This document shows, one piece after another, positions 16,177-25,080 of a DNA stretch of 64,000 nt; within the stretch, counting starts at the first letter, position 1, and each line of letters starts with the position of its first letter. Made by a program: the position numbers and the translations under genes. The notes beneath the pieces are model-generated. The model did no database searches. It was not told the origin of the DNA and worked only from the letters and a program-made list of their open reading frames with translations. The stretch lies in contig CAVNZM010000004.1 in the NCBI GenBank assembly GCA_963693365.1, positions 6,944,001-7,008,000 of the forward strand, in the 5' to 3' direction. Origin of the DNA: Amoebidium appalachense (lineage: Eukaryota > Ichthyosporea).

Positions 16177-18750
16177 GGGGGGGGGGGGAGGGGGGGGGCG
16201 GAGGGGGGAGGGGGTAGAGCGGGTGTTTGTTTTGAAAAACATACCGGTGGTGTTGGAACCCCCCCGGGTGGATGGTCTGGAATTGTGCTGGTTCTACCAT
16301 TTTCCAGAATCCGAACAATCGGCTTAGCCGGCACACAAGCCCCCCCCATCATCACCGATCCCGGGTTGCAAATACACCTAAAACCCCCGAAAACGTTCAC
16401 ACACTGGCTGTTGGACCCACATGGCCCGGGCACATTTTCGCACTCGTTTTCATCCCTGCAGACGTTCCTTTCAGGGACGAAGACATATCCCAGACGGCAT
16501 TTTGGGGACTTGGGATTCCGGATAACTATGCACTGCGTGCCGGAGCCCGAGAAGCCGTACTTGCAGGTGCAGGTATAACTTCCCTGGAAATTTGGGAAAC
16601 ATTGTCAGGCAAGCTGTCGATGCGGATACAGCACCTGAACTTCCGGGCAGTCTTTTTAGAAAATGCAATTCTTTCTGAAAACCATAACAGATAATGGTTG
16701 AATGTTTGCACGAAATAATCCCCCCCCCCCCCCCCCCTCCCCCCAGAGGTTCCTCTAAAACGTGGACACCATATAAGTTAGCAAAGATATCAATTAGATT
16801 CAACCATGCAACACCCAAGAACAGTCCCGCAGGAGTCTCCCCCCCTCCCCCCCCCCCCCACACCCATCCACCCCCAAAACCCTAAAAAACAAAAAGGAAC
16901 CGATGAATCTATGGATGCAGGTCTCATAGAACCGCAGAATAACCAAAGCTTACCCCATGTCCAGTGGTGTTTTATCCAACCACATACTAACATGTTCAAA
17001 TATGCCACAAAACCCTCTCCATGACCTCTGGCCAATCACGTACCTCCGTATCAGTGCAGATTGCATTCATGTCGCAATTGTTCAGCGACTGGTCAGCACA
17101 CTCATTAATGTCGACACAGGTGCCCCCGACAGACGTGTATCCAGTTTGGCAGGCACCTAACCAATTTTTTTTTTTAAAGGTGGTCAGGGATTGGTTTGTA
17201 GGTGTTGCCGCTTGGTTTTTATGGTGATTGGGGACTGGTCAGCGCGTGTTTTTGTAGCTTTGGGCAATCGACTTGGAGTGAAGGGTCTAGGGTGTGCGTG
17301 TGAACAAGGAGGGAGGTGGTAAGGGAAACGGTAATGAACAAGGAAGATAGATATGGAAAACACATTGCAGGATACAAAAACGAGCCTGAAAGATGGGGAG
17401 CTCTCATATAATATATCACCCCCCCCCCCCCCCCCCCTCCCGGGGGAAGTCGAAATTCGGACAGCGGAACCACGAGGGGGGGTTGGGGGTGGGGGAGCTT
17501 AGGAGCTTTGGCCATATTCGTATCCTGTATCTCCCCCCCTCCCCCCCCCCCCCCCCCCTCCTCCCCACCCCCTTGCCTTCCCTCCAAAGACACCCCTCTT
17601 CTTCTGCACCTAAGATGTGTCACATCCCCCCCCCCCCCCCCCCCCCCCCCCCGCCCGCCCCGAAAGCGCGCACGCACACACACACACACACGCACGCAAA
17701 CACACACACACACACACACACACGAAAGCAGGCACGTCCATACGCACGCACTGTCATTCTTTCTCTTCTACAATCCATTCCTTTCGAACTTTTCACTGGA
17801 CTACATGAAAGTCGTCACACAATACAGACACCCACACCCACAAGCACACAGACACGTGCCTGCACATCCGCACACACATACACATACCCGCGCCCTCACA
17901 ACAGACAGCTTAGGCGCTTCCTCTAGAAAGTCTACATCATTTGCGGAAAAATTTATCAGGACCCGACCAATTTCAACACATTACACAAGAAACCAGAACG
18001 TGAATGAAAGTGTGGGCGCTCGCAAGCATTAGAACAGTTTCTTTGTAAAATGCACAAACACACAGACATCAGAGCATATGTGCCTACAACCTCTACCCTT
18101 TTGTAGTGTGGGACAGCTTCCCCTTGCCTGCTATCGAAAACACTCCGGTCAAAACAAAGAACTACCACACGGGAATGGAGACAGGCAGACAAAACCAAAC
18201 GGTCTCATTGAAAAGGGCCCTTTTCAATGCAATAATCTATGCGCGTCACACCCACAGACGTGCTGTATAGCACCATAGCTCACTAAGGAAAATCTGTATT
18301 GGAACATTCGCGCTCTTTACCAGGAAGTAAGAGGCTCAACACTCTAGCACAGAAATGCATACACCAAACCATACACGTGCAGATGTTGACGCATACACAT
18401 CGGCACATCAACTAAAAACGCAAGGACATGAGAAAAGAGGTGGCAGGGAGCAGAGGATAAAGGATTCTGGTCTCAGGTGAGCTGTGTGGAATAGTATACC
18501 ATTTGTAAGGTGCTTTTTGAGAAATGGAGAACATTTGAAAGCACATCGCGACAAGCAGCAGAGTAGAAGAGGTCACACAACACAACGACACAAACACACA
18601 TCCACACACAAACATGCACAGAGACAAGAAAGCGCATGCAACCCCCCCCCCACCAGTCCCACCCATACCTTGGGCCAGCACCTGCGCGGCCAGCAGCGTC
18701 GCAGAGAGAAGGCAAAGAGAACGGGTTGGTCCCATTTTTCTCCCTTGCAT
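10326..18750 (-). CDS. Secreted EGF-tyrosinase (type-3 copper oxidase), 10 exons
   Basis: Tyrosinases hydroxylate phenols and oxidise catechols to quinones at a binuclear copper site. Exons: 18669-18750, 17044-17156, 16245-16583, 15668-15724, 14855-15097, 13489-13775, 12768-12961, 11864-12054, 11308-11465, 10326-10761. All junctions are GT..AG, phases agree, and the product is 699 residues. Residues 1-27 form a signal peptide (SLCLLSATLLAAQVLAQ). Residues 28-178 hold two Ca-binding EGF-like modules (VDINEC... and DENEC...). Residues 179-278 are a Pro/Thr-rich linker with long Thr runs. CuA lies near H336, H346 and H355 (HASNHFLHWHR, with the usual nine-residue spacing). PYWDW is at 379-383. 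CuB is H464-x3-H468 (HAIIHNRVGG) plus FFLHH at 487-491. The C-terminal part (556-699) follows the second copper site and ends GTLGYGK. Secretion and extracellular action follow from the signal peptide and EGF modules. A second in-frame Met at codon 6 could be the true start. The substrate is unknown. Confidence 0.93.
11049..11150 (+). repeat. Dispersed repeat family 2 copy (diverged)
   Basis: Begins gatgtatacattagggga directly after a poly-G tract and contains tggaggaga...acaaaacgtc, matching the copies at 38215, 43294 and 59461. It lies in a tyrosinase intron. Confidence 0.7.
11617..11690. repeat. (GT)n microsatellite, intronic
   Basis: GT repeat inside the tyrosinase intron between 11465 and 11864. 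Confidence 0.9.
12070..12640. repeat. Compound poly-G / (GA)n / (CT)n / (GT)n tract, intronic
   Basis: A G-rich start (12062-12120) is followed by CT repeats with GT interruptions to 12640, all within the tyrosinase intron 12055-12767. Confidence 0.9.
13880..14115 (+). repeat. Diverged family 1-like fragments beside poly-G
   Basis: Segments at about 13880-13960 (tatgaagtacattttcatga ... acataagcaagg) and 14040-14115 (gtacgaagtgca ... agacgagaaacacagtgcag) carry the word order of family 1 (acgaagtac, gtgcag, cataagca), separated by a 50-bp poly-G run. They are too diverged for confident ends. Confidence 0.45.
14680..14855. repeat. (TA)n-(GT)n-poly-T-poly-G compound tract at a splice donor
   Basis: (TA)n, then (GT)n to 14750, then T-rich and G-rich runs. 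It lies immediately 3' of the Thr-rich tyrosinase exon (minus sense), so this low-complexity intron abuts a low-complexity exon. Confidence 0.9.
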
Positions 18751-19777
18751 TCCAAACCTAATCCAAGTTTTACGTTGTCTATTATAGCATCAACTGTACA
18801 AGCGTCCTGTGCCTAGTGGTTCATTTCTTTGCTCCAGGGTGCACCGTGTACTTGTGATGCTGCAGGTTTGGTGCTTACAACAGTGCAGAGATGTCTCTTG
18901 ATAAATGACCCTGCACCCAGAATAAATGAACAAACTGGAGGGACCACACCTAGGTATGAAAAAAATATATATTCCTTACACCTTCCTTTTGTCTCTTCCA
19001 CCGTCACATATACGAACAACACGGCCGAGTTCACTGTGGCATTGCAGACTGCGAGGGCTCAACTCTGGTACGGATGTCGCTAAACTATGCAGTTTATACA
19101 CAATGGAACGTGGATCTTGGAATGGATGTCTTTTAGATCTCAATGACCTTCATAAATTAAAAAAGTTATAATCTCAACGCCGCAGAGTTGCGGATGTCAT
19201 CCGGCTATACTGCTACATAAGTACACCAGAAGGAAGCTTTGCTTTAAAGAAAAAAACAAAATTAATTGAATAAAATCTAAATCCATAATAAGTGTAATGG
19301 GATGATTGCACGGAGCTTGGCTGTAGCTACTGGATCGGATGCCGTGACATAATTTACTATATTTTTAGTAAGTACTTTAAAACAACATTTGACCAATCAA
19401 TAGCCACTTATTGAATTTTGCGTTCAAACACCTTACCGCGGCCGAGGGCGCGGCGCATCTCACACAACGTTTGCATGCTGGTCGCATTACATCTCGGGAG
19501 TCGGGATCCCACAGTATGTACTGTATTCCTTAATTTTCGTTTAACACATTCCCCCCTTTAGCTTCACTATAATATAGAAGATACAGCGAAGAAAAGCATC
19601 GTTGTTCAACATGTGCCTTTTCAGTGTGCACGAGGACTGTCGGACATGTACACAAACCGTTCTCAGTCCGGGCACTGCGGCAGCCTTTCGAGATCTGGAC
19701 GATCTGAGCGAGCCAATCAAAGAAGGGCGGGAAATCGAAAAATTCTATTTGCATTCCATTGCTCGGCGGTGGCTGGG
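18751..19777. other. Upstream region of the tyrosinase gene
   Basis: Non-repetitive DNA in front of the tyrosinase start. CCAAT-type pentamers occur at about 19393 and 19714. No TATA box in a convincing position was seen. Plus-strand ORFs here (18829-19083, 19602-19826) have no motif or splice support. Confidence 0.4.
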
Positions 19778-20840
19778 CAGGTCGGGCCCGGGCCCCGGGG
19801 TAGGGCCTTATGAAAATATTTTATAATGACTTTATTTTAGACACCAAACTGCTTTTCGATTGCTTTATGGCCGGTCTGATGATGAGAGGCAGCACCCGGC
19901 CGCCGTCCCCGCAGGCCCCCACTGGGCCGCAAATAAATCACATGTACTGACTCCCGGCCCTGGGGCCATACAGGCATACATACACACGAGATCAATACAG
20001 ATAAGGCCCTCGGCCCCCCCCCCCCCCCCCCAACCAAGCACTACTATCCTCAACCTAGCACTTACAGCCCTGATCCATAAAGCTGAGAACAGCAGGCAAA
20101 CGTGGATAAATGAGTATTTACCAAATATATCATTGATATGCTCAGCAAAATAGAAGCCATCGAGATATCACCGATATCTCGGAGAAGAAAATACAAAAGC
20201 CCTCACTCTCGGATACGGAGGAGATAACGACTTAAATAATCATACACCCTAGAAAACTCGTTAAACATACCGTGGTTCAACAGATAGTCAATATACGTAA
20301 TATTTCTTTTATTGATCCGTTGATGAAAGCAACGTGCAGCTACAGACTACATAACCACCAATAGAACTGAAAAAGCCAAAGCTACGAAATAAAATAAAGG
20401 GACAAGTGACAAAGGACACCAGCGGGCAAAACCGGAAGTGTACGTGTATGCGTGAAACTAGTTTGCTCCAACTATTCATATGCATCGATGTTGACCAGAC
20501 CACACTCTGCAAGGAGACATCATTACTGCTCCTTCCCAATAGGCCCCCCTCAAAACCTATCGAGGCACAGCAAGCAAGTCAGCCTCTACTAAAAGAGCAA
20601 TGCAGACCAAATCTGAGCTAAAAAACAATCCCAACGGGCCCGGCCCCTACTAGTAGATAACCCGGAGAAACTGCATCTAGCTCTCTGATAAGGTGGCCTA
20701 GTTGTGGCAGGACACACAGAAAAACACAATTACAGAATGCATGCAAGCAAACCCGGTCATTGCCATACGACTGGAGGCTAAGGACTGGCAGTCACTTGCA
20801 ATTGGAAAGCTCCCCGACGACCAAGTAGCCGCCCCTTCAC

Positions 20841-21089
20841 TCACGCAGCGCAGAAGTAGCTGAAGAAGTTGCAGCAGCCCACCGCCAATAGGTCGCGTAG
20901 GAGCGTAGACAGCGTGTAGAAGTTACCATAGGTTGCAAGGGACCACCAGGCATTGAAGAAACCACTTCTCAAGCGAGAAACTCCGCGAAAGGGAGATGCC
21001 CCCACACTCTCACAGCAGTAGTAGGAATACACCAGGCCACACCACACACACGCTGCAGTCACGTTCCCCTGAGTGGGACTCCCTCCCAC
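20841..21089 (-). CDS. Small hydrophobic Cys/Phe-rich ORF, unknown
   Basis: An 82-codon minus-strand ORF with the hydrophobic and aromatic segments GLVYSYYCC, GFFNAWWSLATYGNFY and NFFSYFC. It is not a repeat translation. No homologue is recognised. It lies just downstream (minus sense) of the 101-bp tandem repeat, whose units each carry CACCATGGCAG followed by a GTATATAA donor-like sequence, so it could be the second exon of a gene starting there. Confidence 0.25.
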   Translation of the reverse strand: MGGSPTQGNVTAACVWCGLVYSYYCCESVGASPFRGVSRLRSGFFNAWWSLATYGNFYTLSTLLRDLLAVGCCNFFSYFCAA

Positions 21090-21091
21090 CC

Positions 21092-21293
21092 AAAAAGAAG
21101 AAACGAAAGCCTTTATATACCTGCCATGGTGAAGAATCGGGAAAAAAGTTTGACGTGACAGCTAAGAGATCGAAGTGAAAGTGAAGTCCGACAAAAAGAA
21201 GAAACGAAAGCCTTTATATACCTGCCATGGTGAAGAATCGGGAAAAAAAGTTGACGTGACAGCTAAGAGATCGAAGTGAAAGTGAAGTCCTAA
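21092..21293. repeat. 101-bp tandem duplication
   Basis: Two nearly identical units (21092-21192, 21193-21293). Each contains, on the minus strand, a C/T-rich leader, CACCATGGCAG and GTATATAAAGG. Units differ only by small changes (for example one A in a poly-A run). Confidence 0.9.
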
Positions 21294-21642
21294 TATCAGG
21301 ATTATCTAAATAAGCCAGTCTTCTAATTTCTAACGGAATAATCCGAGATAAATAAATACATCTATCTAAGTGTTTACGAGAAAAAGGTTCTGCACAAAAG
21401 TGGCACAGACATTTATGGAAACAAAGGTTACAGCGCCAAAATAAACATTTCCAAGCTATATCACAATGAGGGGTTAGAATTGAAAAATCGGTAAGTGTGG
21501 TAGGTTTACGAGAGGAAGGATAATAAATATAAGTAGCTAATTTACACAATGATTGTAAAGAAAATAGACGAGTCTCTAATATAAAAAGAAGCACAGACTC
21601 AAGAGTCCTACCATGATACTCTTTATCACAACGATGAAGCAA
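21214..21642 (-). CDS. Cys/Leu-rich ORF of the inserted region, family A
   Basis: Intronless ORF of 142 codons starting MLHRCDKEYHGRTLESVL. It contains KCLFWRCNLCFHKCLCHFC, then RKHLDRCIYLSRIIPLEIRR near the C-terminus. The last 20 or so codons run into the 101-bp tandem repeat, so the natural end is uncertain. Its spacing of KxxH..R..ES, L...R and A.Y resembles the ORF at 23915-24574, which suggests a common family. It looks helix-rich with repeated aromatic/Cys positions. No function can be assigned. An upstream, frame-shifted stretch (21576-21842) repeats the RKHLDRCIYLS segment, so the ORF may be a decayed copy. Confidence 0.4.
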   Translation of the reverse strand: MLHRCDKEYHGRTLESVLLFILETRLFSLQSLCKLATYIYYPSSRKPTTLTDFSILTPHCDIAWKCLFWRCNLCFHKCLCHFCAEPFSRKHLDRCIYLSRIIPLEIRRLAYLDNPDIRTSLSLRSLSCHVNFFSRFFTMAGI

Positions 21643-21815
21643 AGAATAATGAGTATGAAACCAAGTAACATACTGCTGATAACTAGTAGAAGAGAAAGAT
21701 AAAGGAGATAAGTATTTAAAAGGATATCAGGATTATCTAAATAAGCCAGTCTTCTAATTTCTAACGGAATAATCTGAGATAAATAAATACATCTATCTAA
21801 GTGTTTACGAGAAAA
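21293..21815. repeat. 90-bp direct repeat pair
   Basis: A segment of about 90 bp starting atcaggattatctaaataag occurs at 21293-21385 and again at 21724-21815 with one or two differences. On the minus strand both encode HLDRCIYLS(R/Q)IIPLEIRRL. Confidence 0.9.
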
Positions 21816-22072
21816 TATCCTGTTTTTCGCCCTGAGTATCAACCTGGATATATCACAAAAATATCACACAAAGGCCCCAGATTATCCCGTTTTTTTTTCG
21901 CGAATGCCCTGAGTATCATCCCAACATATCCCGAAAACCTCCCTGAATATCAAAAGATATATCAAAAGTATCCAATTTGTGCCCTGATTATCAGGCCCAA
22001 GTATCCAGTCCAGACAACTTACTGACTAAGCTTATCACCCGAATATCTAAGGCGAATACACGTGTGCGCACG

Positions 22073-22076
<4 letters not shown>

Positions 22077-22131
<55 letters not shown>

Positions 22132-22167
22132 CGCGTGCGTGCGTGCGTGCGTGCGTGCGTGTGTGTG

Positions 22168-22212
<45 letters not shown>

Positions 22213-22248
22213 GCGTGTGTGATGGTGGTGTGTGTGTGTGTGTGTGAT

Positions 22249-22325
<77 letters not shown>
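22077..22325. repeat. (GT)n / (GCGT)n microsatellite
   Basis: GT repeat, then about 75 bp of GCGT/GTGC tetramers, then GT again to 22325. Confidence 0.9.
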
Positions 22326-22326
<1 letters not shown>

Positions 22327-22371
22327 GCAATTGAGTGTGGTATACTAAGGGAGAAGGGGGGGGGGGGGGGG

Positions 22372-22524
22372 AGTGACGGGAGTCACTAAGGCTTGTACTA
22401 GTGTAATGGAATAAAGGGCACTGCTTAAGCCAAAGGTTTGATGCTTGAGCTCTCTGCATGCACGCCTGATGACAACATCAAAATTCTTTTCTATTGGGCC
22501 GTGGCCCACAAGCACCAGCCTGTT
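22372..22524 (-). CDS. Candidate exon, unknown
   Basis: Minus-strand open stretch after a CAG at 22525, reading LVLVGHGPIEKNFDVVIRRA and continuing CRELKHQTFGL. The composition is protein-like and not repeat-derived. It needs two bases from the previous exon, while the exon ending at 22842 is in phase 0, so it cannot be joined directly. It may belong to another transcript or be spurious. Confidence 0.25.
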
Positions 22525-22779
22525 CACGTTCACTCCATAAATTTAACAGCCAGAACGGTTAACTAACACTGCAACCGACATCACAGACACAGTCCACTAC
22601 ATTAATGATGTAGAAATCCAAAAACAAACGTTTCGAAGTGTGTGTGTGTAACGTTGGTCCACTATCTTAAATTATGATTTAAGAACCCAAAAACTTAACT
22701 TTCGAAGTGTGTTGTGTGTTGTGTGTTGTGTGTGTGGTGTGTGTGACACTGTGTGTGTGTGTGTGTGTGTGTGTGCCAC

Positions 22780-22826
<47 letters not shown>

Positions 22827-22841
22827 CTGCAACCTTGGCCC

Positions 22842-23022
22842 AATTGGCCGACTGGGAGGCGAACAACGCGTTGAGTTGGGCCCGAACCGCGACTTGCTGG
22901 GTTACTTCAGGAACAACGACAGTTTCAGGCACAACACTGGTGTCCATCTGCATGTTGGACTCGACAGGGGCACTCTCGCCAGTGCCGATAATGGCCGCCA
23001 TAGAGAAGGCGGCGGCAGACAT
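22842..23022 (-). CDS. First exon of an unidentified gene
   Basis: ATG at 23022-23020 opens MSAAAFSMAAIIGTGESAP, then a Val/Glu/Pro stretch (VVPETVVVPEVTQQ) and RAQLNALFASQSANWAK, ending at a GT donor (22841). Only this exon is clear. The start is favoured because a TATA-like box and CCAAT/GGCGGGAA elements lie in order upstream. The next exon was not found with matching phase in the GT-rich DNA that follows. No family is recognised. The N-terminus is small-residue-rich and probably disordered; the end of the exon looks helical. Confidence 0.55.
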
Positions 23023-23110
23023 GACTGCGCGTGGTTAAGAACGCTTGGTTTCACAAAAAGTAAACGTGTCTGAGGTGGGAGAACTGACCGAGAAAGCCCC
23101 AAAACCACTG

Positions 23111-23325
23111 TTTATACCGATGAAAAGAAGTTGCACATGTGTCAACTGTCAAAACCGCCTGTCTGGGGCGGGAACTTGAGTGATTGGTAGTTTCCAGGCG
23201 TATGTGGCGGGAGCTTGGCCCATTGGTTCGATGTGAAATCCAACTGCCCAAATATGGCTATTGCAACATTCATTACTTCTTTTGGCTTGTTTACCTCTTG
23301 CTTGATTGGCAACCTTTGGCGGCAA
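23111..23325 (-). promoter_or_regulatory. E2F/CCAAT/TATA-like promoter
   Basis: On the minus strand, upstream of ATG 23022, a GGTATAAA TATA-like box lies at 23111-23118, about 90 bp before the ATG. Farther up are TTCCCGCC at about 23167-23174, a CCAAT at 23183-23187, CTCCCGCC at 23205-23212, a CCAAT at 23222-23226, a CCAAT at 23305-23309 and TTTTGCCGCC at about 23315-23324. TTSSCGC-type words are the E2F consensus. Combined with CCAAT boxes and a TATA box they recall promoters of S-phase genes; that role is inference. Confidence 0.5.
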
Positions 23326-23721
23326 AACTCCCTAGTGGAAACCCCACAACACATATAGATAACTCCTATAATACCCCCTAGGTGGACGTGATACAACCCG
23401 TCTCTGAGCGCAGGATATATCACCTCTTCAGAGATCCATTTTGATATATCAATTTTTGCACCCCCCCAGAATATCACCGGATAGATCTCGGGGGTGCCCT
23501 GATTATCACCAGATATATCTGGTATCCAACTTGGGGGTTTACGCTGTTTACTCGAGGCAAAGAGAAACCAGTCTCAGGTATGGGGGGGGTTTTGCTCGGA
23601 ATATCCCCTCAGCGGTATATCATGATCACGTACATAGATGTCGGGTGATGACTATATATCAGGGTTTACTTTCTCTACGAGACACCATAAAGACTACAAG
23701 GAGAAATCAATTAGTTGGGGT

Positions 23722-23821
23722 TCCCCGTTTCTTTTCTTTTTTTTTTTTTTTCTTTTTTTTTTCTTTTTCTTTTTCTTTTTTTTTTTTAAGGTGCTCCCCT
23801 GAGACACTCGGTATCAGCTGG

Positions 23822-23870
<49 letters not shown>
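23722..23870. repeat. Poly-T tract followed by (GT)n
   Basis: T-rich run at 23729-23787, then GT repeat at 23824-23868. Confidence 0.9.
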
Positions 23871-23914
23871 TGTGTGTGAGTGAGTGTGTGTTTGTGTGTG
23901 TGTGTGCGCGTGCG

Positions 23915-24574
23915 CTAGAATTTTGTAGTGATGTGTTTCTCAATCCAATCAAGCCAATCAATACATCTAATAAACAGGTCGTAGTTACGCTTGTTTAGTA
24001 TAAAATCAAGGATGTTGTAATTTACAGGTAGGCTATCTTTCTGGGTGTCTGTTGTGAATGTGACGTGTGTGTGTTGCGGTATTATGTGGTCTATCAAACT
24101 ACATTTGGCGATACATGACCGGTTAAACTGGTGTGTGTGTGTGTTGTTTGGGCATGCAAATGATGCCACCTTATACTTATTAGATCTCCACTGTATAGCA
24201 CGTGTACAGTAAAAGCGTGGTAATTGATCAATAATACCATCAGCTAGAGAAAGACCAGTTCTACAGGAAGGTAATATGTATTCAGGTGTTATACATTTGC
24301 GAGTGCCATATTTGGCAATATGGTTGAGGCGGTCAGTATATATAAAACGAGACATAAGGCTTAGTTTTTCAAGGTGTATGCTTTCATCGTGTCTAGTGTC
24401 GTGTGGTATCTTTTTCCATTTGTTATATTGCGTGATTATCTTGTGATTGTGTACATGTTTAATAAGTAAGTGGCAGTCCAAAGTCACACACACACTTTTG
24501 CGGGGTTTATTTGTATTTGTGCCCAGGGGAGAAGGCGAGAAGGCGTAAACCATATTCACATGCCGGGAAGACAA
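23915..24574 (-). CDS. 219-codon intronless ORF of the inserted region, family A
   Basis: The longest ORF in the window not made of a simple repeat. It starts MSSRHVNMVYAFSPSPLG. It then shows KIITQYNKWKKIPHDTRHDE, HLEKLSLMSRFIYTDRLNHI, CRTGLSLADGIIDQLPRFYC and the C-terminal CIDWLDWIEKHITTKF. No signal peptide or membrane segment. The pattern HLEKxxxMSRxIxxDxxxxxA parallels HLDRxxxLSRxIPLExxxxA in the ORF at 21214-21642. The function is unknown. A helix-repeat protein, as seen in large DNA-virus multigene families, is one possibility, but this rests on pattern only. It ends close to the (GT)n tract. Confidence 0.5.
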   Translation of the reverse strand: MSSRHVNMVYAFSPSPLGTNTNKPRKSVCVTLDCHLLIKHVHNHKIITQYNKWKKIPHDTRHDESIHLEKLSLMSRFIYTDRLNHIAKYGTRKCITPEYILPSCRTGLSLADGIIDQLPRFYCTRAIQWRSNKYKVASFACPNNTHTHQFNRSCIAKCSLIDHIIPQHTHVTFTTDTQKDSLPVNYNILDFILNKRNYDLFIRCIDWLDWIEKHITTKF

Positions 24575-24623
24575 AAGTGCGAATAAATGTAAGTCTAATA
24601 GAAGGATGGAGGGGTGTGTCTTT

Positions 24624-24681
24624 AAAAATATTAGCCGAAAAGAAAGCTAACCGCTTAGCTTTCTTTTCGGCTAATATTTTT
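24624..24681. repeat. Perfect 27-bp inverted repeat, 4-base loop
   Basis: Arm 24624-24650 (begins AAAAATATTAGCCGAAAAG) and arm 24655-24681 are exact reverse complements around CCGC. The hairpin sits 40 bp inside the right inverted end at 24721. Confidence 0.95.
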
Positions 24682-24955
24682 ATCCAACTTGCCCGTGAAT
24701 ATCACCTAGATACACGGGATCTTTTCATAAGGCCCTAGCCCGGGGCCGGCCTGCCGAGAGTTCTGCCGAACTGTTTTGTGTTCACGCACAGGCAGACAGT
24801 GGCCGTGATCACCCAATATTTATGATCAGTGTCCCTTCTTAGAACGTTGGCTGGTCTTTGTTCTTTATGTAGGACCCCCCATGCATTTTCTAGCACGTTT
24901 ATCTAGGAGGCCTTGGCTAGCACTCATATTCCTACTTTTTTTTGTAATATTTCAG

Positions 24956-25080
24956 GAGTCCATGCGGAAGCGCCGCCACGAATTCGCCGTAACACTTGCT
25001 TCTCCTTTAACGGCAACCCATGGGAACAGGACATGATGCTTGGCCAGGGCGCCAAACCTTCGCTTTCGGATCACAAGTGA
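24956..25080 (+). CDS. Terminal exon of a plus-strand gene
   Basis: A good acceptor (tttttttgtaatatttcag) ends at 24955. The exon completes a codon with two bases, then reads VHAEAPPRIRRNTCFSFNGN and ends ...MMLGQGAKPSLSDHK with TGA at 25078-25080. Composition and the clean acceptor support a real exon, but no upstream partner was found. Any upstream exon would lie on the far side of, or within, the putative element at 19778-24753. Convergent with the WDR53 gene, whose stop is at 25912. Confidence 0.4.

Larger units (their letters stand above)
19778..24753. mobile_element. Putative inserted element with inverted CAGG...TAGGGCCTTATGAAAA ends
   Basis: The left end at 19778-19816 starts CAGG, is GGCCC-rich and contains TAGGGCCTTATGAAAA. 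The right end at 24721-24753, read on the minus strand, starts CAGGCCGGCCCC and contains the same 16 bases, so the ends are inverted. The interior is AT-richer than the gene regions and carries intronless minus-strand ORFs, a 101-bp tandem duplication, a 90-bp direct repeat, many ATATC words and a perfect palindrome close to the right end. CAGG-type inverted ends recall hAT-like DNA transposons. However, no transposase was recognised, and the flanking 8-mers (tggctggg and ccgagagt) do not form a target-site duplication. The first exon at 22842-23022 lies inside, so the ends could also belong to two separate elements. Confidence 0.4.

Noticed and set aside
19602-19826. Plus-strand ORF MCLFSVHEDCRTCTQTVLSP
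   Set aside because: Overlaps another plus-frame ORF, crosses the left inverted end of the putative element and has no motif or splice signal.
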